The notes: generated by a model from the sequence alone, not told the origin. DNA of 64,000 nt from Dyadobacter sandarakinus (GCF_016894445.1 NZ_CP056775.1:4032001-4096000); one strand, 5' to 3'; positions 24,786 through 34,288 are shown, counted from the first letter of the stretch. A program made the numbers and translations.

Positions 24786-27700
24786 TGATTTCTGCGGTCA
24801 ATTTCCTGATTAATTTTATTTAGCTCCCCTTCTTGCTTCTTTATTTGCTTATTTAATGATTCAACTCGTCCCTGCAAAAATTTTTTAACTGCATCTGCCC
24901 CTCCCTTCATCGCTTCTTTTAGCTTGTTTGGATCACTTTTACCAAGTGGATCTGATTTAAAGTCATTTAGTTTTTGCTTATGTTCCGTTATGAGCTTTTC
25001 GTAGCTTGATTTAGAACTTTGAAGTTGTTTGTCTGTTCGGTCAGAATATGCATTCGCATTAATCCTTCCTTTGTCATTTTTAAGATTATCAATGGCACTT
25101 ACGGCGACCTTGTTACCTAGAGCAGCCAAACCAGCCGATCCAGTCGCTACTACCGCCGCCACTGGAATCGCCGCACCGCCACTGCCGCCCACTATGCCTC
25201 CTGATGCCGCTATTCCAGCAGCTCCCCCGGCAACTCCGGTTGCTCCAATCACTATTGAAGCATAGTGCCCAACTGTTCTTCCAGCATTGTAGGAATCTAC
25301 ATAGCCAGGCTGGGCAGTCATCGGGTTGCCCCAGCCCATATTTTCATTGATTGCCTGCCCTACACCTGTCAGAAAATCACCAATTCCCCCGCAACATTCC
25401 GGCATATCCCCGTTAGGATCACTTCGCAAGATAGGATTATTCCATCCATACTGGTAGACCGAAAGATGTTCCTGCGTTTCGATGACGGGGTCGATCTGGA
25501 TAAAGCGGCCAATTGTAGGGTCGTAGAACCTGCGGACAAGGTCGATATAACCAGTGCCGACCTGGTTTTCCCGTCCCAGGAAGTTGTAACGGTTGATCGC
25601 ATTTCTGACGGCGGGCATTTGCACCGGGTTCTTCCGATCTATTTCGAGCCCAAAAGGATAATAATCCGTCCGCTGCAACACATTCCCTTTTTGATCAAAG
25701 ACTACCCGGACATTCCCCAAATGATCTTTAAGGTAGTACTCAAAGACCAGCTTACCATTCCGCATCACGGCCTGGCCTTCGCTTAAACTAAGCCGATAGA
25801 AGTTGTTATTAGCACCCACCTGCCGGTACTCGAAGGCACCTGCGTATTTAAGCGTGATCGTATCTGCGGCATACTTGTGCTTTTCACCACTTGCATCATA
25901 ATCGTAGACCTGCGTTTTGCCAGCGATGGTGACACTCTTAGGCTGATCAACCTGGTTGTAGGTCAAAGCCGCGCCGCGGGTGCCATCGCTGGTCATGTTC
26001 CCGTTCAGATCGTAGGCAAAGGTGCTGCTGCCGGACTTCACCCCGGTGTTACTGGCCGAGTTGTCGCTGACGGCCGAAAGCCGATTGCCGGTGTAAGTAT
26101 AGGCCAGGTTGTCAGTAGCCGCTCCGGCGCGGTTCAGCGTCTTGATGTTACCGTTCTTGTCGTAAGTGATGCTACTTTCTGTATCGGCATAGCCGTTGAT
26201 TCCTGTCGAGCCCGTCAGGCGGTTTGCCCCGTCGTAGGTGAAGGTGAGCCCTTTGGTAAAGCTGGCTTCATCGGGGTTGGCCCATTGCATTTGGCTAATG
26301 TTGCCGTTGGTGTAGGTGTTTGCTTTCTGGTAGGTGAGCCCAAAGCCAAAGTAGGGCAGCTCAGGGCCGTTTTCGTTTTTCTTGTAGACGGTTTTCCCTT
26401 CTGAAAGCCAGCCTCTAATATTGTGGGTGTAATTGGTTTTTCGCAGGTAATGGATGCCGTCTGTGGAATGCAGCCACTTGCTTTGCAGCTGCCCCAAGGC
26501 ATTGTAGCGCTGGGCGGTGGTGTAAGCCTCGGCTGTACCAGCACCCGCAGTTACTTTTTCTTTCACGTCCAGCAGCCGGTCTGCATGGTCGTAGGTGTAG
26601 CTGGCAAGGTGGGTATTGACGATATTGCCCGAAAGTAGCTGCTCGGTTTTTTGCTGGGCAGCTATGGGGGCCAGATCGTACTTGTACTGGGTTGATGCCC
26701 GCTCGACAGCGCCAGCGCCCAGCTCATACAGTTCCCGGCTCACCTGGATAGGCCGGTACTCGGTGTCATAGTAGGTCACAGCAGTCAGCCAGCTGCCTAG
26801 GTTCCCACTTCCTGAAAGCATCCGGGTGCGGCTGCCGGTCAGCTGTCCTTTTACAGCCGGGTTGCAGGCGGGATAGTAGACAGGGGTATAGGCCAGTCCT
26901 GCTGCTTTGGAAAACTGGTAATCATCATAGAAGGTAATGGAAAGCAGATCAGCCTCACTGGCCGTCTTAGGCGCAGTCTTATCCAAAGTATAACCTGCAA
27001 TGCCTGCATTCGCGCGCTCTTCATGGTGCTGGGTTAAGGCATCCACGATCACTGACCAGTCGGTGCGGGTGGCTGAAGAAGTAATCTCCCCGGAGGCAAT
27101 GGGCCTGTCCAAAGCATCGTACTTGGTAAAGCCCCACACGCCCCGGCCGAGCTGGCCCGGATCGCGCGATAGTGCCAGCCGGTCATACTGGTCATAGACC
27201 AGCTCGGTAGCGCCCTGGCCGGGCACACGTTTGACGATCAGCCGCTGGCGCTCGTCATAGTCGTAGGTGAATGCATGATCAGTGAGCGAGGCTACATCCT
27301 GGTAGGCGGGCTGCAAAATGCCCCGCAGCAGGCCCAGATCATCAAAGACGTAGTAGGTCGAAAGGTGCTACCCGCCGCAGCGATCACCTGCCGGCAGATC
27401 ATTTGTCCCAACAGGTCGGTGAACTCGTTGACTACATTGCCCTGCTCGTCAGTGGTGTTCAAATACACCAGGGTCCCGGGTGCATATTGTCCCACCTGGA
27501 TGATCTTGTTGGAGGCCACATCATAATCATAGCGGTTGACCTGATTGGCGCTGTTCACCTTGCGCTTGACGATGGAAGCTGCGCTTTTATCGCCAGGCAG
27601 CCGCTGGCCTGAGACCCGGCCCAGAGCAGAAGGCTCAAAGAAGGTCTCAGCATATGGCCTTCCCAGATCTGTCCCCAGCAAGCCAGCCGGGTTTGCCGAA

Positions 27701-28038
27701 TACCAGGCCGTGCCGCTGGCAGCGGCATTGGGCTGAAAGGCACCTTTGCCCGAAACCGCATAAGGCAGATACTTCTTAAACAACCTGCCGGCTGCATCGT
27801 ACTCAGAGGTTTCTACCAAATCCTGGCCCGAAGGGCTCTGGCCAACCAGCACGCGCTGGACAGGCCGGCCCAGCCCGTCAAAGTACTGCACCTGGGTGAC
27901 GACTTTACTGACATCATCGGGCGCAGCACCTGACTGCTTGAAGGTGCGATGAAGGATGTAGTTGCGGGAGTTCGTCTGCTGGGAGTGGGCGGGAAAGCAG
28001 GCCAGCAGGAGGATAAAAACGAAGTAAAATCGCTTCAT
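24782..28038 (-). pseudogene. RHS-repeat polymorphic toxin gene, frameshifted
   Basis: Two frames together encode an RHS protein of about 1085 residues. The first (27292-28038) has a signal peptide (MKRFYFVFILLLACFPAHSQ) and a DUF6443-type N-terminal domain (VQYFDGLGRPVQRVLVGQSP). The second (24782 to about 27368) continues TYYVFDDLGLLRGILQPAYQ, many YD repeats and the RHS core (YLKDHLGNVRVVFDQKGNVL, YYPFGLEI, RFYDPTIGRFIQIDP). A one-base loss near 27366-27372 separates them, with a TAG in the second frame just upstream. After SDPNGD comes a Gly/Ala-rich hydrophobic stretch and a charged helical C-terminus (SYEKLITEHKQKLNDFK), the likely toxin tip. The break may be real decay or a sequencing error. 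Confidence 0.8.
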
Positions 28039-28052
28039 ATGGAGGGATTACC

Positions 28053-28092
28053 GTTGAAAAAGATTTTTCAAAAACAAAAAATCTTTTTCAAC
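28053..28092. repeat. Perfect inverted repeat just upstream of the RHS start
   Basis: GTTGAAAAAGATTTTT and AAAAATCTTTTTCAAC form a 16-bp perfect stem around a short A-rich loop, only 14 bases before the RHS start codon at 28038. In the RHS mRNA it could control ribosome access. It could also be an operator or a terminator for incoming transcription. Confidence 0.7.
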
Positions 28093-28145
28093 GCCTACAA
28101 AGCGATGAGCAAGCGGCAGCACAATTTTCTACCGGTATAAAACAA

Positions 28146-28172
28146 AAAAGGAGGCATGTAATGCCTCCCGAT
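28146..28172 (-). terminator. Rho-independent terminator of the AIM24-like gene
   Basis: On the minus strand GGAGGCAT pairs with ATGCCTCC around a TAC loop, followed by TTTTTTG. It lies about 20 bases beyond the stop of the AIM24-like gene and separates it from the RHS promoter region. Confidence 0.8.
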
Positions 28173-28190
28173 TTTATCAAATGCTTGTTT

Positions 28191-28970
28191 CTAATCTTCA
28201 AAAAGACTGCCCAGTCCGCCGATCACCGAGCCGCTTTCCTTGCGGGCATTAGGCCCCACAGCCGAAAGCCGCTGGATGAGTTTGGATATCGGCATGGATT
28301 GGATCCAGCAACGGCCGGTTCCGCGCAAAGTAGCCAGGAACATCCCTTCTCCCCCGAAAACCATCGATTTCAAACCTCCTGAACGCTGGATATCAAAACT
28401 CAGCGACTGCTCAAATGCTACCACGCAACCAGTGTCAATGCGCAGGGTTTCATTGTTGAGCTGGCGCTCCATCACGACGCCCCCGGCATGTACGAATGCC
28501 ATACCGTCGCCTCTCAGTTTTTGTAAAATAAAACCCTCACCTCCAAACAAGCCTGACCCGAAACGCTGGTTGAAATGGATTTTCATGCTGGTACCCATGG
28601 CGGCACACAGAAATCCGTCTTTCTGGACGATCAGCTCGTTACCGTAAATTTTGGAAAGGTCTATCGGCATGATGGTTCCGGGGTACGGAGCCGAGAATGC
28701 CACTTTCCTTTTCCCGATGCCGCGGTTTGTAAAATGGGTCATAAACAGCGACTCGCCGGTCAGCATGCGGGTTCCTGCCTGAAAGATTTTACCCATAATG
28801 CTCTGGTTAGGCTCTGAGCCATCGCCCATTTTGGTTTCAAACTGAATGCCGTCTTCCATAAAAAGCATGGCACCTGCCTCTGCAATAACAGTTTCGTTTG
28901 GGTCGAGCTCAACTTCAACCACCTGGATATCGTCGCCGATAATCCTGTAATCAATTTCGTGAGAGATCAT
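28191..28970 (-). CDS. TIGR00266/AIM24 family protein
   Basis: A 259-residue protein of the AIM24 (tryptophan RNA-binding attenuator-like beta-prism) family. It begins with [20 protein letters not shown]. It contains [32 protein letters not shown] and FFGG-like glycine-rich turns near the end. There is no signal peptide, so a cytosolic location is likely. Biochemical function is not established for bacterial members. It appears monocistronic: it has its own terminator and is separated from the 93-residue-frame gene upstream on the same strand by about 50 bases. Confidence 0.88.
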   Translation of the reverse strand: MISHEIDYRIIGDDIQVVEVELDPNETVIAEAGAMLFMEDGIQFETKMGDGSEPNQSIMGKIFQAGTRMLTGESLFMTHFTNRGIGKRKVAFSAPYPGTIMPIDLSKIYGNELIVQKDGFLCAAMGTSMKIHFNQRFGSGLFGGEGFILQKLRGDGMAFVHAGGVVMERQLNNETLRIDTGCVVAFEQSLSFDIQRSGGLKSMVFGGEGMFLATLRGTGRCWIQSMPISKLIQRLSAVGPNARKESGSVIGGLGSLFED

Positions 28971-29020
28971 TTCGCATAAGCGTTAAGTTGACGATACATA
29001 TTGAAAAAGGTCAAAAAAGG

Positions 29021-29269
29021 CTACTCCTCTTCCTCCTCCGAAGTCTTCCGCTTGGTTTTGCGGGTTTTCCTGCCTGGAATATCCTCCCGGTCGCGGAGCT
29101 TCTTATCATCCACATTCTTGTTCAAAAATTCATTGATACGATCCATATCAAAGCTCGTGGTAATTTCCCCGAACGAATTGATCTGAATGTCAAAACCTTC
29201 CAGGTCTTTGTGGACCCGCGGCTTCTCCGTGTCCGGGCGGCTTGTATCGGTTGGTTTCTTTTTAGCCAT
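29021..29269 (-). CDS. Small conserved hypothetical protein
   Basis: An 82-residue, highly charged protein starting MAKKKPTDTSRPDTEKPRVH. A central segment LEGFDIQINSFGEITTSFDM probably forms a short beta-alpha unit. The C-terminus is a basic stretch ending in five Glu. The start is set at MAKKKP because upstream residues are not charged in the same way. There is no signal peptide. I recognise the pattern as a short Bacteroidota protein found near housekeeping genes but know no function. Confidence 0.6.
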   Translation of the reverse strand: MAKKKPTDTSRPDTEKPRVHKDLEGFDIQINSFGEITTSFDMDRINEFLNKNVDDKKLRDREDIPGRKTRKTKRKTSEEEEE

Positions 29270-29369
29270 GTGTATGGAAGCTGTGAGACAGCCTGTTTTC
29301 AATTGTTACGAAAATATAATACGCCTGCTCTGCATTCAACTCATTTTGACGTGGACGGCACAGGAGGGA

Positions 29370-30920
29370 TTATGCCAGGCGAATCTGGGCAGGCAAACGG
29401 TTGAGCGAAGTTTCGAGCCGCGCAATTACCTCGGTTTTCCCAAGAATCTCCATGATGATCATCAGGTCGGGGCCGTGGCCTGCACCTGTGATCGCCAGGC
29501 GCAATGCCTGCATTACTTTCCCCATTTTAATACCGAGCTTTTCCATTGTACCCGAAAGTACATGCTTGATATGCTCGGCCGCAAAGTCACCGGTGTCCTC
29601 CGCCAGTGCATCCTTAAAACCGGTTATGGCCGTAACTGCCTCCTCGTTCCACTTTTTAACAACAACATCCTGATCGTACTCCTCAGGCGCATGGAACAAA
29701 AAGACGGATTCGTCGGCAATCTCATGTACAAAATGCACACGGTCTTTCAGGAGATGCACGATCTGTGCCAGCTGCTTGGCGGACACTTCTATATTGCGCT
29801 GCTGAAAAATAGTCCCCAGCTCGCCGGCAACCTGGTCGTCGTCAAGTTGTTTCAGATATTGCTGGTTGAACCATTTTGCTTTCTGGATATCAAACCTTGC
29901 TCCAGCCTTGTGTACGCGGTCAAAACTGAATGATTTGACCAGCTCATCCATGCTGAACATTTCCTGCTCAGTACCGGCATTCCAGCCGAGCAAAGCCAGG
30001 AAGTTGGCCGTAGCAGCCGGCAGGTATCCCTCTTCCCGGAAGCCCCTGGCTCTTTCGCCGGTAAACGGATCTTTCCATTCGAGCGGAAAAATCGGGAAAC
30101 CGCCTAAATCCGCATCCCGCTTCGAGAGCTTGCCGTTCCCGTCGGGTTTGAGCAGCAGCGGAAGGTGTGCAAACTGCGGCATGGTACTCTCCCAGCCCAG
30201 ATATCTGTACAACAAAACGTGCAATGGTGCCGAGGGGAGCCACTCTTCACCCCGGATCACGTGGGTAATGCCCATTAAATGGTCGTCCACGATATTGGCG
30301 AGGTGGTACGTAGGCATACCGTCAGATTTCAGGAGGACTTTATCGTCAATTTGTGATGAATGTACCACTACCCAGCCGCGGATCAGGTCGTTAAACCGTA
30401 CATCTTCCTTGGGCATGATCTTCATCCGGATCACATAGGGATCGCCACTTTCGAGCCTTTTTTTCGTTTCCTCAGCCGAAAGTGTCAGCGAATTGCTCAT
30501 TTCCAACCGGGTAATCGCATTGTACTGGGCAGCAGCTACCTTGGCAGCTTCGAGCCGCTTGCGCATGGCGTCAAGCTCTTCGGCAGTGTCAAATGCATAA
30601 TAAGCCTTGCCTTCACTAATAAGTCTTTCAGCATACTCCCGGTACATTTCCTTCCGCTCAGACTGGCGGTAGGGTGCGTGCGGGCCGCCTTGCTGCGGGC
30701 CTTCGTCAATCTGTATGCCCAGCCACTGCAATGCTTCCAATATATATGCTTCCGCTCCGGGCACGTAGCGGTTCTGGTCGGTGTCTTCAATGCGCAGCAA
30801 CATTTGCCCCCCTTGCTGACGGGCAAAAAGATAATTGTACAAAGCAGTTCGCACGCCTCCCGCATGCAGCGGCCCTGTCGGACTAGGGGCAAATCTTACC
30901 CGTACTGTTGGTTTGGTCAT
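29370..30920 (-). CDS. gltX: Glutamyl-tRNA synthetase
   Basis: A 516-residue class I aminoacyl-tRNA synthetase that charges tRNA-Glu. The HIGH-type motif is in RFAPSPTGPLHAGGVRTALY and the KMSKS-type motif is KLSKRD. GITHVIRGEEWLPS and other catalytic-domain blocks are intact, and the C-terminal anticodon-binding domain is complete. Its 5' leader contains the inverted decamer array described at 30975-31248, which reaches to about 50 bases from the start codon. Confidence 0.97.
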   Translation of the reverse strand: MTKPTVRVRFAPSPTGPLHAGGVRTALYNYLFARQQGGQMLLRIEDTDQNRYVPGAEAYILEALQWLGIQIDEGPQQGGPHAPYRQSERKEMYREYAERLISEGKAYYAFDTAEELDAMRKRLEAAKVAAAQYNAITRLEMSNSLTLSAEETKKRLESGDPYVIRMKIMPKEDVRFNDLIRGWVVVHSSQIDDKVLLKSDGMPTYHLANIVDDHLMGITHVIRGEEWLPSAPLHVLLYRYLGWESTMPQFAHLPLLLKPDGNGKLSKRDADLGGFPIFPLEWKDPFTGERARGFREEGYLPAATANFLALLGWNAGTEQEMFSMDELVKSFSFDRVHKAGARFDIQKAKWFNQQYLKQLDDDQVAGELGTIFQQRNIEVSAKQLAQIVHLLKDRVHFVHEIADESVFLFHAPEEYDQDVVVKKWNEEAVTAITGFKDALAEDTGDFAAEHIKHVLSGTMEKLGIKMGKVMQALRLAITGAGHGPDLMIIMEILGKTEVIARLETSLNRLPAQIRLA

Positions 30921-30974
30921 TTTGATGATTTGATCGAAAGTTGAATTAGAACTGGGGGTTGGGGGGTAGGGGTG

Positions 30975-31251
30975 GTCAGGTGTTGTCAGGGATTGTCAGG
31001 GGTGGTCAGGTGTTGTCAGGGATTGTCAGGGGTGGTCAGGGATTGTCATTTGTTGTCATTGATAGTCATTTGTAGTCATTGGTTGTCATTGGTTGTCATT
31101 GGTTGTCATTGGTAGTCATTTGTTGTCATGTATTGTTTTTACACCAAATGACCATCAATGACAATGAATGACCACTCCTGACTAAAACTGACTACCCCTG
31201 ACCACCCTGACCACCCCTGACTACAAATGACCACAAATGACTATCAATGCC
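30975..31251. repeat. Inverted decamer array, core GTCA/TGAC
   Basis: Sixteen 10-base units with GTCA at exact 10-base steps (30975 to 31125) form one arm. The six variable bases are mostly GGGATT, GGGGTG or GGTGTT in the first seven units, then TTTGTT or TTGGTT types. After about 20 bases, ten TGAC cores follow at 31149 to 31238 (one step is 9 bases), with a degenerate TGCC at 31248. The array reaches the stop codon of the RidA gene (31251-31253) with no gap. Both arms read as GTCA units on opposite strands and can pair in several registers. It fills the RidA-gltX gap and has no coding capacity. Confidence 0.9.
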
Positions 31252-31619
31252 TACTCCACCGCCACGACTGATATCTCAACATTCACATCCTTTGGCAGGC
31301 GGGCTACCTGGACGGTTTCGCGGGCGGGTGGGTCTTTGGTGAAAAAGCTGCCGTAGACTTCATTGACGGAGGTAAAATCGTCCATGTTTTTCAGGAAGAT
31401 GGTTGATTTTACCACATTGGAAAACCCGAGACCTGCTGCCCCGAGGATATGTCCGATGTTTTGCATTACCATGCCGGTTTCGGCTTTGATATCTCCGGAA
31501 CCGGCAACATCAGCGGCGATCTGGCCGGAGACGTACAGGGTTCCGTTCACCTGCACTGCCTGGCTGTACGGGCCGATGGGTGCAGGTGCTTTATCTGAAA
31601 ATATGATCTTTTTAGGCAT
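31251..31619 (-). CDS. RidA family protein (enamine/imine deaminase type)
   Basis: A 122-residue RidA/YjgF protein beginning MPKKIIFSDKAPAPIGPYSQ. The signature SGQIAADVAGS, the EN-like NIGHILGAAGL region and the C-terminal ARLPKDVNVEISVVAVE are present; Arg in PARETVQVARLP fits the substrate-binding Arg of RidA. Such proteins hydrolyse reactive 2-aminoacrylate-type intermediates. The start is set at MPKK, not the in-frame ATG two codons earlier, because the family begins there; the difference is trivial. The stop codon abuts the decamer repeat array. Confidence 0.92.
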   Translation of the reverse strand: MPKKIIFSDKAPAPIGPYSQAVQVNGTLYVSGQIAADVAGSGDIKAETGMVMQNIGHILGAAGLGFSNVVKSTIFLKNMDDFTSVNEVYGSFFTKDPPARETVQVARLPKDVNVEISVVAVE

Positions 31620-31673
31620 GAGCAATAAAGGATTGTTGTCGCAAAATTACCAAAATATGGAGGCAACAACGAT

Positions 31674-32192
31674 TTATTCTGCCTTAAATAGCGCTCTCAG
31701 CTCAGTAGCATCTGCCGGGCTCATGCGCCCTCCAAGCACAAGCCGGAGCTGGCGACGCCTCAATGCACTCAAATAAAGATCATGCTCCTGCTCCGTTTCA
31801 GGTTCCAGGCCGGGCACCTCAATGGGCCGGCCGTTCTGATCCACGGCTACGAAGGTGTAAAATGCCCGGTTGGTGCTCACGCGCTCGCCAGCCGGAATAT
31901 CCTCCGCCCAGACTTCCAGGAATACTTCCATGGACGAGTTGAATGCGCGCGTCACCTTGGCGTTCATGGTCACAATGTTTCCGAGCCGGATCGGCTCTGC
32001 AAATGAAACATTATCCACCGAAGCGGTCACAACGATCCGGTTGGAATGCTTCTGGGCTGAGATGGCTGCGCAAATGTCCATCCAGTGCAGCAGCCTGCCT
32101 CCCATCAGGTTGTTGAGGGTGTTGGTATCATTGGGTAAAACCATTTCAGTCATGGTTACTTCTGACTGGCGCGGGGATTTCGGCTTTAACAT
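31674..32192 (-). CDS. Acyl-CoA thioesterase (hotdog fold)
   Basis: A 172-residue cytosolic thioesterase of the YciA/BFIT-like group. The segment NTLNNLMGGRLLHWMDICAA carries the usual Asn/Gly and Asp region, and NVSFAEPIRLGNIVTMNAKV is the second conserved block. It cleaves acyl-CoA to free acid and CoA; chain-length preference is not visible. The C-terminal part is charged and helical. The outer-membrane protein gene lies 17 bases upstream on the strand, so the two may be co-transcribed. Confidence 0.88.
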   Translation of the reverse strand: MLKPKSPRQSEVTMTEMVLPNDTNTLNNLMGGRLLHWMDICAAISAQKHSNRIVVTASVDNVSFAEPIRLGNIVTMNAKVTRAFNSSMEVFLEVWAEDIPAGERVSTNRAFYTFVAVDQNGRPIEVPGLEPETEQEHDLYLSALRRRQLRLVLGGRMSPADATELRALFKAE

Positions 32193-32209
32193 ATTGCAGG
32201 TTTAAGGGA

Positions 32210-33055
32210 TCAGAATTTCGGGCAGCGCGTTTTTTTTCTTTCCAATGCCTGCTGCCGGTTCCCGATCAGGTAGGTAGCGCGCATTTGTAAAAAAAGATAA
32301 CTATCCTTGTTTTTGGCACTTCCCCGGTTCCAGCCGGGCTGGCGGGGCTGTTCGCCGATTTCAGGGGCACGGTCGGAGAGCCTTCTGGCCAGGTCGCCGG
32401 GCAGCAGATCAGGATTGGGATAAACGGTGCTGACATCGTCAAGATAGTCGGAGTTGACAAAGTTGTTACAAAGCTCTGCACCCAGACTAAGCCTGTTCGT
32501 CGTTTTCACAGAGACACCGATTCCGGCAGTAAAAACAAGTGGAAGCCGGCTGTATTTCACCCCTTCCGTCCGTAATGGTGCCAGCTTGTACCATTGGTTA
32601 TCCAGCTTTGCCTTCGGGTTTAACAAGGTAAAACCGAGTCCGCCGAAGAGATAGGGATTTACTTTGGGTTGATTATTGAAGGAAAAAAGCTCTGCCTGGA
32701 TCCCAATGTTCAGGTCGGGATTGCGGGTACGGAAAGAAAGGTTGTTCTGGTAGTTTTTGGAATATTTCTGATCAGCGGATACCTGGTAAAACCGGAGCTC
32801 GCCGCGTGCACTGACATGTTCGGTAAGGCGGTACAATGCGCCCAGTGAAATCGAAGGGCCCAGGCCCAGGTGCTTCATATTCACCCCGTCCCTCAGGTCG
32901 CCGGTATAGTAGGCGATCCCCAGCCCGCCTGTGAGACTCAGTACGCCGAACGGGTTTATGTATTTATGGCCAGACAGGTTTCTTTTTTGAGCCGAAACAT
33001 TTACGCCCGACAACATCAGCAAGGCCCATAGCAAGGTATAATTTCTCTTCATCAT
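32210..33055 (-). CDS. Outer-membrane beta-barrel protein
   Basis: A 281-residue exported protein with the signal peptide MKRNYTLLWALLMLSGVNVSA (after an extra Met). The mature part alternates hydrophobic and polar residues in strands with aromatic residues (GGLGIAYYTGDLRDG, YRLTEHVSARGELRFYQV, YLFGGLGFTLLNP). This fits a small OmpA-like or DUF6089-type barrel. The function is unknown. The start is taken at the first of two adjacent Met codons that precede the signal peptide. Confidence 0.75.
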   Translation of the reverse strand: MMKRNYTLLWALLMLSGVNVSAQKRNLSGHKYINPFGVLSLTGGLGIAYYTGDLRDGVNMKHLGLGPSISLGALYRLTEHVSARGELRFYQVSADQKYSKNYQNNLSFRTRNPDLNIGIQAELFSFNNQPKVNPYLFGGLGFTLLNPKAKLDNQWYKLAPLRTEGVKYSRLPLVFTAGIGVSVKTTNRLSLGAELCNNFVNSDYLDDVSTVYPNPDLLPGDLARRLSDRAPEIGEQPRQPGWNRGSAKNKDSYLFLQMRATYLIGNRQQALERKKTRCPKF

Positions 33056-33153
33056 ATAGCGCGTCGTTCCGGTTAGTCCATGCAATTTGTAAAAGAAAGC
33101 CTTTTATCCCAAATTGTAAGAATACGCAAACTCCGTTCCTGTTATATACAATT

Positions 33154-34230
33154 ATGCAGCATTACTCCTTCCGAAGTATTTTTAAATGGACAATCATTTT
33201 CCTTTTCAACACATCTACTTTTTTTTCCTGTACAACCGAAGATCATCCTGAGGCTGCGGCCTGCCGCTACACGGGATTTCAGCGAACCGAAAACAACGGG
33301 GACGGATCGGCCAAGCAGCAGTCATACAAAAGTGTGAAACTGGACGAGGAAGGCAAATTAGCGGAAGCGGAGTATGGAATTACATATACCTTCTCGGACA
33401 ACAATTCACAAGCCGGAGACGTATCGTCCGGGAATGTTCAAAAGTATGTGATGAACTATGATGGAGACGATTTTCTGAAAACCGCAACCCACACAGCTTT
33501 CCAAAGCAACAAGAATAAAAGGCGGTTCAGCAGAGGCGACTTTGGGCCATATTATGAAATCAGTGTTGAAACTGTTTCAACAACAAGTTTCGTGTATGAG
33601 GCCGGCAAAGTCGTGTCATCATCTACCAAAATTGTTGAAACATTAATCGGCGACAAAGTCAATAAAAAGGTGACTGAAAGCGAAAGCTCGAAAGTATGGA
33701 AATACAGCGGGGGCACACTTGCCAGTACCATTGAGACAACTTCATCAGGAGGTGTTTACACCACTGCATTTGCAGCGGACGGAGGCTACACACGATCTAA
33801 TGCAACAGGTTCAGACGTCACAATTTATGATCCGGTGAGCAGAACCAGGACGATCAAGCTGATCCCTTTTGCAGAGTACACCATTGTTTCTGACGCCAAT
33901 GGAAATGAAGTTTTTGTAAGAACAGTCAATGCGAGCAATGTTTACACTGATACATTTAAATATGATCAGCAGAAAAATCCTGACTGGCTGATACCGAAGG
34001 ATTTTAAAGGAATTCCTGAACCGATTATCACAATCCAGACGTCTGCCGGACAAAATAATCTTCAGGAAATTAATAGTGTTAGTACCATCGGCGGATCTGA
34101 GCAGCGGTACAATACCAAGGTTTCTTATACTTTCAACAGCTCAGGGTATCCAACCGGGGATACCTGGCAATCGCTGTCATCGTCGGGCTTTGTCCGTACA
34201 ACAAGCTACATGTACGAAAACTGCCCATAA
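33154..34230 (+). CDS. Hypothetical lipoprotein
   Basis: A 358-residue protein with a lipoprotein signal (FKWTIIFLFNTSTFFSC, then TTED). The mature part is Ser/Thr/Lys-rich and contains several beta-strand-like repeats of YD and SYTF character (VMNYDGDDFLKTATH, FKYDQQKNPDWL, VSYTFNSSGYPTGD). This recalls the DUF4595-type lipoproteins of Bacteroidota, but I am not certain. It stands alone between divergently and convergently oriented genes, with a bidirectional terminator after it. Confidence 0.7.
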   Translation: MQHYSFRSIFKWTIIFLFNTSTFFSCTTEDHPEAAACRYTGFQRTENNGDGSAKQQSYKSVKLDEEGKLAEAEYGITYTFSDNNSQAGDVSSGNVQKYVMNYDGDDFLKTATHTAFQSNKNKRRFSRGDFGPYYEISVETVSTTSFVYEAGKVVSSSTKIVETLIGDKVNKKVTESESSKVWKYSGGTLASTIETTSSGGVYTTAFAADGGYTRSNATGSDVTIYDPVSRTRTIKLIPFAEYTIVSDANGNEVFVRTVNASNVYTDTFKYDQQKNPDWLIPKDFKGIPEPIITIQTSAGQNNLQEINSVSTIGGSEQRYNTKVSYTFNSSGYPTGDTWQSLSSSGFVRTTSYMYENCP

Positions 34231-34234
34231 ACAC

Positions 34235-34267
34235 AAAAGCCGGCCCAGGTGACCTGAGCCGGCTTTT
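34235..34267. terminator. Bidirectional Rho-independent terminator
   Basis: AAAAGCCGGC and GCCGGCTTTT form a perfect 10-bp stem with an inner CAGGT/ACCTG stem. A-run and T-run flank it, so it can work for the lipoprotein gene on the plus strand and the GIN gene on the minus strand. Confidence 0.9.
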
Positions 34268-34288
34268 GCACGCTTGACAAACGATGGA

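Noticed and set aside
30975..31250. Possible CRISPR array
   Set aside because: The period is 10 bases with a 4-base fixed core; there are no 24-40-base repeats with unique spacers, and no cas genes are present.
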